This document shows positions 44,859-50,248 of a stretch of 50,248 nucleotides of DNA, piece after piece (the stretch's first letter is position 1; the number at the start of each line of letters is the position of its first letter). The translations under genes were made by a program, and so were the position numbers. This stretch comes from Bacteroidales bacterium. Lineage in GTDB: Bacteria > Bacteroidota > Bacteroidia > Bacteroidales > UBA932. The stretch lies in the NCBI GenBank assembly GCA_017471045.1, contig JAFUWZ010000023.1:1-50248 (forward strand), written 5' to 3'. Below the pieces are notes generated by a model, which was not told the DNA's origin, did no database searches, and worked only from the letters and a program-made list of their open reading frames with translations.

Positions 44859-46883
44859 ATGAAGCGACAGGCCTATCTTTTGCTGCCGGTCTTATTCCTG
44901 CTTATCGGGACGGGATGCAACCGCCCGGCCGTTTCCCTCCGGCAAGACATCCTTTTCCACGCGGCAGACATCCGGACCCGGACGGCCTTCGCCGAACCGG
45001 ACGAAGACCGGTATCCGGCCTTGTGGACCGATGACGACCGGGCCGTGCGGATCTCCCTCAACGGGACACCGGGCGCAGACGCTCCGGTCCATGCTTCCGG
45101 AGATGGACAGAGCGCCTGGTTCGAGGCGAGTTTCACGGCGGAGCCGTCCGAGCCCTGCACGTTCTACGCGCTGAGCCCGGCCACTGCCTTCCGCTCACGA
45201 TCCGCAGACGGATGGGATTACGAGGTCCCCAGCGTCCAAAACCCGTCCGCAGGCAGCGTCGATCCGGCTGCGATGGTCCTCTCCGCGACATCCACCCCCA
45301 CCGAGGGGCTACCCGCAGAAGTTTCGCTCCAGTTCCACCACCTGACCGCCTACGGGCTGCTGACGCTCAACGGCTTGAATACGGATCTCCAGTCGGTTAC
45401 GATCGATCTCGGGCCGGACGCTTCCCTGACGGTCAACACGGCCTCCCCCCGGCAGATTTGGTTCGGCATGAAACCCGCCGACCTCTCCGGCCGGGAAGTG
45501 ACATTCACGGCCAAGACGGCAGCCGGGACGTACCGGCGCTGCGTAACCCTGCCGGAAGGGAGGCGGATGGTAGCCGGCCAGGTCGCCCGCTTCACGGTCG
45601 ACATGACGCAGGCTGCTTTCGAGCCGGATACTCGGTCCATCAGCATCCTGGCCATCGGCAACAGTTTCTCGATCGATGCGATGGAATACCTCTACGGCTA
45701 CCTGCGGCAAGCCGGCTACGGGGACATCTTCCTGGGCAACTTGTATATCGGCGGATGCACCCTGCAGACCCATGCCGGCCACATCACAGGCAACGACAAC
45801 GCCTACCAATACTACACCAACTCCACCGGGACCTGGACCTCCGTCAGCGGAGGCAACATCGCCACGGCCCTGAAATCCCGGCATTGGGACTACGTCTCCA
45901 TGCAGCAGGCCAGCGGATCTTCAGGCATGGCTGACAGCTATGAGCCTTACCTCTCCACGGTCGTCGAGGCTGTGAAGGAGCATTGCCCGGACGCCAAGCG
46001 GATGTGGCACATGACCTGGGCCTACCAGGCCAATTCCAACCATTCCGAATTCGGGAAATACGGCTGCGTCCAGATCCGGATGTACCAGGCCATCCTCAAT
46101 GCGGTCCGCACCCAAGTCCTCGCCCGGGGCGACTTCGACTGCATCATCCCCTGCGGCACGGCCATCCAGAACCTGCGGACCAGTTTCATCGGAGATACGG
46201 TGACGCGCGACGGATACCACATGTCCTACAACATCGGCCGTGTCGCGACGGCCTTGATGTGGCTCAAACAGATCTGCGCCTGCCCCCTGGACGGGATCGA
46301 TGCCAAAGCGGCCGGTTATTCCCTGACGGACCGCCAGGCCGCCGCCATCAAGGATGCCGTCGAGAAAGCCTATGCCCAGCCCCTCGCGGTCACGGAATCG
46401 GCGGATCCGCCCGTGCGCATCCGGAATGTTTCCGATCCGTCCCTGAAGGAGGTCCTGGCCGCTGCCGGATATGAACCGGCTTCCTACCGGGAACTCTCCT
46501 ACCCCATCATCCCCTACGCCTTCTACAACTCGACAGCCGGATCCGGCCTGACCTCCAAGGCGGGAGGCAGCACGGCCTCCAACATCAACCAATTCTCGAC
46601 GACGGAGTTCTTCTCCCGCGAAGATATTCCGGTGGGATCGGTGCTCGTCCTCAAGAACGGCTACCAATACCGGCCGGAGGGATGGACGCGCTTGAGTGCG
46701 AAAAACGCCTCCGCAGCCCGTCCTGCCAACGTCACGACACAGGTCGTCGAAGTCACGGAAGGCTGGTGGAGCGGATGGGCCTACCGGGCCTTCAACCTGG
46801 CGGAGAAAGGCAACCCGGGCCTGACCGAGGAGCGGATGGAAGCCCTGCGATCCTGCCTGTCCATTTTCGTCCCGGCCGATTAG
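44859..46883 (+). CDS. Lipoprotein with fimbrillin-like N-terminus and DUF4886 (SGNH) domain
   Basis: A 674-residue surface-type lipoprotein: signal ending LIGTGC (Cys20). The next 230 residues resemble fimbrillin-family N-domains: IRTRTAFAEPDEDRYPALW near the start (the R-T-x-F motif), CTFYALSP, EVSLQFHHLTAYGLLTL and ending RFTVDMT. From residue 262 a DUF4886 domain begins with ILAIGNSFSIDAMEYLYGYL (candidate catalytic Ser269), with WDYVSMQQASG and DGYHMSYNIGRVATALMWL further on. A role in modifying surface glycans or esters is inference. Starts seven bases after the transglycosylase; its end overlaps the convergent PAP2 gene by four bases. Confidence 0.85.
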   Translation: MKRQAYLLLPVLFLLIGTGCNRPAVSLRQDILFHAADIRTRTAFAEPDEDRYPALWTDDDRAVRISLNGTPGADAPVHASGDGQSAWFEASFTAEPSEPCTFYALSPATAFRSRSADGWDYEVPSVQNPSAGSVDPAAMVLSATSTPTEGLPAEVSLQFHHLTAYGLLTLNGLNTDLQSVTIDLGPDASLTVNTASPRQIWFGMKPADLSGREVTFTAKTAAGTYRRCVTLPEGRRMVAGQVARFTVDMTQAAFEPDTRSISILAIGNSFSIDAMEYLYGYLRQAGYGDIFLGNLYIGGCTLQTHAGHITGNDNAYQYYTNSTGTWTSVSGGNIATALKSRHWDYVSMQQASGSSGMADSYEPYLSTVVEAVKEHCPDAKRMWHMTWAYQANSNHSEFGKYGCVQIRMYQAILNAVRTQVLARGDFDCIIPCGTAIQNLRTSFIGDTVTRDGYHMSYNIGRVATALMWLKQICACPLDGIDAKAAGYSLTDRQAAAIKDAVEKAYAQPLAVTESADPPVRIRNVSDPSLKEVLAAAGYEPASYRELSYPIIPYAFYNSTAGSGLTSKAGGSTASNINQFSTTEFFSREDIPVGSVLVLKNGYQYRPEGWTRLSAKNASAARPANVTTQVVEVTEGWWSGWAYRAFNLAEKGNPGLTEERMEALRSCLSIFVPAD

Positions 46884-47476
46884 ATCCGCCCCGCCAGACG
46901 GCGGAACAGCAAGGCAAAGAGCCATCCCAGTAGCAGGCCGACCCCGGCACCCACCAGGATGTCGCCCAGGTAATGGCGGCCCAAGAAGATACGGCTCAAA
47001 CTCACCAGGAAAGCCCAGATCATAATCGCCCAGCCATACGCCTTATAGGAATGCCGTCCGTCCGTGCGGAAGATACCCAGGCTCACCGCGGCGAAACCGA
47101 AAGAATTGGCCGCATGGGCCGAAAAGAAGCCATACAAGCCCCCGGCATCGCCCGGGAGGTGCAAGCCGTGCGAGAGCATCCACGCGTCGTGCGAAGGACG
47201 CAGGCGGCAGGCCCAATTCTTGAACACATTGGCACCCTGGTCAGAGCAGACGATGGTCAAAACAATGGCAGCCAGCGCGAGCAGGGCTATTTTCCAGCCG
47301 AGCCGGCGGAAGAGGAAAAACAAGACGAGGGTATAGAGGGGCGCCCAGATCCATTTGTCCGAGAAACATATCCACACCGCATCGGACCAGTACGCATGCA
47401 GGGCATTGAGTGAGAGGGTCGCCGCCTTGTCCGCCTGGACAATCGCATTCCCGATTACTTGTGCAGTGCTTTCCAT
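46880..47476 (-). CDS. PAP2-superfamily membrane phosphatase
   Basis: Integral membrane phosphatase of the type-2 phosphatidic acid phosphatase group, which includes undecaprenyl-pyrophosphate and lipid-A phosphatases. The 198 residues have about five membrane helices and the three motifs: [20 protein letters not shown] (usual PSGH changed to SAHA) and [18 protein letters not shown] with the catalytic His. The start at 47476, overlapping obgE by 22 bases, is chosen because the longer frame (to 47596) lies within obgE. Substrate unresolved. Confidence 0.88.
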   Translation of the reverse strand: MESTAQVIGNAIVQADKAATLSLNALHAYWSDAVWICFSDKWIWAPLYTLVLFFLFRRLGWKIALLALAAIVLTIVCSDQGANVFKNWACRLRPSHDAWMLSHGLHLPGDAGGLYGFFSAHAANSFGFAAVSLGIFRTDGRHSYKAYGWAIMIWAFLVSLSRIFLGRHYLGDILVGAGVGLLLGWLFALLFRRLAGRI

Positions 47477-48447
47477 AATTCTTCCTTCAGTTCTTTCAAG
47501 CCCTCGCCGCTCACCGAAGAGATGAAGACGTGCGGAATGCCTTTCGGAAGCTGCGGCTGCAACTCCCGCTCGATCTGCCCGTCGATCAGGTCGCATTTGG
47601 TGACGGCCAGGACGCGCTCCTTGACCAGCAGTTCGGGATTGAACTGCTCGAGTTCGTGAAGCAGCGTCCGGTATCCTGCTGCGATGTCATCTTCCTCGGC
47701 AGAGACCATGAATAGAAGGACCGAATTGCGCTCGATGTGACGCAGGAAACGGATGCCGATCCCCTTCCCTTCATGGGCCCCTTCGATGATACCCGGGATG
47801 TCCGCCATCACGAAAGAGCGGTCATCATAATAACTGACAATGCCCAGGTTGGGCTCCAGCGTCGTGAAAGCGTACGAGGCGATCTTCGGACGGGCTGCCG
47901 TGATGGCCGACAGGAGCGTCGATTTGCCGGCGTTGGGGAAGCCGACCAGGCCGACGTCAGCCAGCAGTTTCAGTTCGAGGATGAACCAGCCTTCCACGCC
48001 GTCTTCGCCCGGCTGGGCATAACGGGGTGTCTGCTGGGTCGGAGTCTTGAAATGATCGTTGCCCCAGCCGCCGCGGCCCCCCGGACAGAGGATCTTCTCC
48101 TCCCCTGCCTCGACCAGTTCCATCAGGATCTCACCGGTCTCAGCCTCTTTGACCACAGTCCCCAGCGGGACGTCCAGGTAGATATCCGTACCGTTCTTCC
48201 CGTGCATCAGGGCTGCCCCGCCGGGTGATCCGTTCTCCGCCTTGACGTGCTTGCGGTACTTGAGGTGGATCAGCGTCCAGAACTGCGGATTGGCCCGCAG
48301 GATGATGTGCCCTCCCCGGCCTCCGTCTCCGCCGTCCGGTCCGCCTTTTGCGATGTACTTCGCCCGGTGCAGATGCACCGAACCCGCGCCTCCGTGTCCG
48401 GATGCGCAGTAGATCTTTACGTAGTCTATGAAATTACTTTCGGCCAT
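47455..48447 (-). CDS. obgE: Obg-family GTPase
   Basis: Ribosome-associated GTPase needed for 50S assembly. The Gly-rich Obg fold ([38 protein letters not shown]) is followed by the G domain: [44 protein letters not shown] and TKCD. The protein stops at 330 residues without the extra C-terminal domain of some homologues, as is common outside Firmicutes. Its 3' end overlaps the PAP2 gene. Upstream lies a long AT-rich leader (to a TAACTTTG box at 48718). Confidence 0.96.
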   Translation of the reverse strand: MAESNFIDYVKIYCASGHGGAGSVHLHRAKYIAKGGPDGGDGGRGGHIILRANPQFWTLIHLKYRKHVKAENGSPGGAALMHGKNGTDIYLDVPLGTVVKEAETGEILMELVEAGEEKILCPGGRGGWGNDHFKTPTQQTPRYAQPGEDGVEGWFILELKLLADVGLVGFPNAGKSTLLSAITAARPKIASYAFTTLEPNLGIVSYYDDRSFVMADIPGIIEGAHEGKGIGIRFLRHIERNSVLLFMVSAEEDDIAAGYRTLLHELEQFNPELLVKERVLAVTKCDLIDGQIERELQPQLPKGIPHVFISSVSGEGLKELKEELWKALHK

Positions 48448-48725
48448 AATAGCTTCTTTTTCAATTTGTTAAGTGGTACATAATGACCGTTTTCGGCAGC
48501 GGAGTAACAAACGAGTAACACGAATTTTCGAAAAGTCGGCAAAAAGTGCAATCAAAAATTTGTAAGCAAGTTTGGGATTTTAGCGGGTTTTTGGCCTTGT
48601 TTCGGGCTGGAAAAACCGCGTAACATCACTTTCGCTGTCAATGAACTTTCAGTTTGGAAGCTCAATTTTCTCCACTTTTTTGCCTTTAAGGTCCTGATTC
48701 TGCACACTTCCAAAGTGCAAAGTTA
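48448..48725 (-). promoter_or_regulatory. Long AT-rich leader and -7 box upstream of obgE
   Basis: No gene is visible in these 278 bases, which are clearly richer in A/T than the surroundings. A minus-strand TAACTTTG (48725-48718) could start a leader of about 265 nt into obgE. Direct repeats GAGTAACA at 48502-48509 and 48513-48520 are 11 bp apart, about one helical turn. Repeats and AT-rich leaders like this also occur upstream of integrase genes in this phylum; no integrase remains here. Confidence 0.35.
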
Positions 48726-48756
48726 ACGATTCTTTTTGATTTCAAGAAGAGGAAAT

Positions 48757-48784
48757 GCCCCGACAGCCACATTGGCCGCGGGGC
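48757..48784 (-). terminator. Terminator-like hairpin in the decayed zone
   Basis: On the minus strand GCCCCG...CGGGGC encloses GCCA-ATG-TGGC, giving a GC-rich hairpin followed by ATTTCCTCTTCTT. Probably the former 3' end of a gene lost between here and the trkH remnant. Confidence 0.45.
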
Positions 48785-49107
48785 AAGTCCAGAGGTCTGG
48801 CAACGTGGCCGGGAGGATTAATCGCCCGCTACGGCGGAGTACTGGGTCCCTGCCAGCATGGTGACGGAGCACTCCCCAGTCGCGTTGTTGACATAGAAGC
48901 AGTGGAGGCTGTGGTCTCCTCGTGGGCTTGTCCCCGGAGACGACTGCTGCAGCGGGGCTGGAATTGAGGATGGCAGCGGCCCTGAGGCTCATGCTCCCCG
49001 ATGGGTAGAAAAACACCCCTGGCACTGGCAACTTGATCGGGTACAGGGCCGAAGATTCTTCAGGCCCTGCCTGCAGGCCGCCGGACGTAGTTGCAGCCTT
49101 GACCCCT
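48785..49107 (-). other. Degraded open segment after the trkH remnant, no gene identified
   Basis: One minus-strand frame is open from about 49128 to 48723 without a good start (GVKAATTSGGLQAGPEE, then KLPVPGVFFYPSGSMSLRA). A second frame ends HCFYVNNATGECSVTML...AVAGD at a stop near 48838, followed by the hairpin at 48757. This pattern fits a former gene broken by a frameshift, but I do not recognise the protein and chance is not excluded. Confidence 0.3.
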
Positions 49108-49680
49108 TCAGACGATCTTAATGGAACGGATCAAATACAGAACCGGAAAAATTTCCAAGCGTCCTATCAGCATTTCCAGCATCGCGCTGGCTTTCAGCAG
49201 AGACGGGAAAGAAGCGTAATGGGACTAGACCCGACATCCCCGAAACCGGGCCCTACATTGCCGATGCAGGCTACGGAGGCTGTCACTCCTGTTGTGAAGT
49301 CAAGGCCAAAGCTGATATTGATGGCGGCAAACAGCACGACGATCAGCAAGTAGCAAAAAATATAGCCATAAGCATCGGCTATCTGCTCCTCTGTCTTGAA
49401 CTTTCCATCTACACGGATGCGAAAAATCGAATTGGGGTCCACGGTCAATTTCACTTTATTGTGTATTCCCCTCGCAGCCAGAAGAATGCAGTCAATCTTC
49501 ATACCCCCGGAGGTGGATCCTGAGCCCAGCCGTTCTATTTCGCTTATCATTCGTAGAGATTATATCCCATCGGCAAAACTGAACCTTATCGTGAATGCCA
49601 TCAAGCACATCATCCCGGCAACGATGCTCGAGAAAAACGATTTTGAAAGGCAATCTGACCTTATAAATCGGGATAACAAA
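49108..49680 (-). pseudogene. trkH: Remnant of a TrkH-type potassium transporter
   Basis: Minus-strand 49550-49215 encodes an unmistakable TrkH C-terminal region: GSGSTSGGMKIDCILLAARG (the selectivity loop region GSTSGG), then AAINISFGLDFTTGVTASVA and CIGNVGPGFGDVG. A frameshift follows, and the true C-terminus continues in another frame as HYASFPSLLKASAMLEMLIG and FPVLYLIRSIKIV to the stop at 49108-49110. Upstream, pieces resembling the TrkH start (IPIYKVRLPFKIV and, in another frame, VAGMMCLMAFTIRFSFADG) lie directly before GSTSGG, implying an internal deletion of roughly 250-300 codons. Intact TrkH is about 480 residues. Clearly non-functional. Confidence 0.85.
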
Positions 49681-49890
49681 TGACCCCGAAACCAAGTGGG
49701 AGCCCGCCAGCGAGGCATTCTTATTCTCTTGAAAATAATTCAAACTTTTTTCACCGGCTAATCTATTGGATTTCAACAACGGTTACTTGCAGGTATCTTT
49801 GTTTCGCACAAGTACCTTCTTGTTTGATAATCAAAAAGTTTGCACCTTTGCAGTAACAAATAGTGACCAAGTCTAAAAACTCCACTCATT
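49681..49890 (+). promoter_or_regulatory. AT-rich intergenic region with HxlR promoter and inverted repeats
   Basis: CACCTTTG (49843-49850) differs from TAnnTTTG at one base and lies 40 bp before the regulator ATG; TTGT stands 19 nt upstream. Two inverted repeats overlap the -33/spacer region: ACAAG-N6-CTTGT (49809-49824) and TTTGAT-A-ATCAAA (49823-49835). They are candidate sites for autoregulation by the HxlR protein. The rest of the segment shows nothing else. Confidence 0.4.
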
Positions 49891-50248
49891 ATGGACAGAA
49901 AAGATATCAGAGATGCCATGTTTCCGGATTGCCCCATCCGAAACGTCCTTTCCCGGATGATGGACAAGTGGACGCTGCTGGTGCTCTACACGTTGGAACA
50001 TAAGGATACGCTCCGCTTCAATGACATCAAGCGGGCTATTCCGGACATCTCCCAAAAGAGCCTGACGGTGACGCTCAAGAGTATGGAAGCCGACGGGCTG
50101 GTTTCCCGCAAGGTTACGCCTGCCGTTCCTGTCAAGGTGGAGTACTCCCTGACGGAAAGAGCCCTGTCGGTGATGCCGATGCTGGATGGGCTGCTTGCAT
50201 GGTCACTGGAGAACTTTTCCGGCATCATCGCCGACCGGGAGAAACATA
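49891..50248 (+). CDS. HxlR-family transcriptional regulator, 3' end outside the window
   Basis: About 119 codons are visible of a winged-helix regulator: MDRKDIRDAMFPDCPIRNVL with the conserved early Cys, RMMDKWTLLVLYTLEHKD, RFNDIKRAIPDISQKSLT (recognition helix), LKSMEADGLVSRKV and the wing VPVKVEYSLTERA. HxlR proteins often sense electrophiles or oxidants through the early Cys and control a neighbouring reductase, which would lie beyond the window. The start is the first ATG after the promoter-like region. Confidence 0.9.
   Translation, partial: MDRKDIRDAMFPDCPIRNVLSRMMDKWTLLVLYTLEHKDTLRFNDIKRAIPDISQKSLTVTLKSMEADGLVSRKVTPAVPVKVEYSLTERALSVMPMLDGLLAWSLENFSGIIADREKH

Noticed and set aside
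48448-49890. Intact mobile element or integrase
   Set aside because: No transposase or recombinase coding remains and no terminal repeats or target duplication were found; only decay is visible.

Overview
The window looks like a chromosomal segment of a GC-rich Bacteroidales bacterium; by eye GC is well above half, and it was not computed. The evidence is a set of lineage-typical genes: DUF3276/PUR-type protein, long NusB, GSCFA, DUF5683, DUF1080, a V-type ATPase operon with DUF2764, a fimbrillin-like lipoprotein, and a Na+-translocating methylmalonyl-CoA decarboxylase. Many start sites also have the Bacteroidetes -7 box TAnnTTTG, several with a TTTG element exactly 19 nt upstream, and Shine-Dalgarno sequences are generally absent. 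Genus is not resolvable from the sequence; an uncultured gut lineage is a guess.

Layout. 1-2853 (minus): nusB-yajC-ybbR-coaE, coaE cut by the window edge. 2935-4140 (plus): PUR-family nucleic-acid-binding protein, terminator, purine nucleoside phosphorylase. 4111-9002 (minus): zapB-like, zapA, a probable 6S RNA and terminator, then rny, dsbD and a lipoprotein-type peptide deformylase. 9049-13252: 5'-nucleotidase lipoprotein, GSCFA protein, a 53-residue small ORF with a textbook promoter, and ffh. 13324-20416 (plus): oxidoreductase, lipoprotein and an RND/MFP/TolC efflux set whose pump gene has an in-frame TGA near its start. 20413-23122 (minus): ABC ATPase, permease, GntR regulator, GIN-domain lipoprotein. 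23360-25572: DUF1080 lipoprotein, TPR membrane protein, YebC.

25684-36307 (plus) is the bioenergetic core. A four-subunit sodium-pumping methylmalonyl-CoA decarboxylase (mmdA, oadG-type, biotin carrier, oadB-type) is followed 27 nt later by a seven-gene V-type ATPase operon (E, DUF2764, A, B, D, I, K). The K proteolipid carries residues matching the sodium site of Enterococcus hirae NtpK. One complex makes a Na+ gradient and the other probably uses it, or the reverse.

36433-44851: GH3 beta-glucosidase and a divergent 155-aa protein sharing a symmetric promoter, a diacylglycerol-kinase-like lipid kinase, then parA-parB-DUF5683-MltD-like transglycosylase. 44859-48447: fimbrillin/DUF4886 lipoprotein, PAP2 phosphatase, obgE. 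48448-49890 is a decayed, gene-poor zone with the remains of a trkH potassium transporter, and the window ends inside an HxlR-family regulator. No tRNA, rRNA, CRISPR array, prophage or intact transposase was seen. The strongest leads are the sodium island with its unusual V-ATPase composition, the mirror-symmetric divergent promoter, the 53-aa near-leaderless gene, the secreted deformylase, and the interrupted RND gene.
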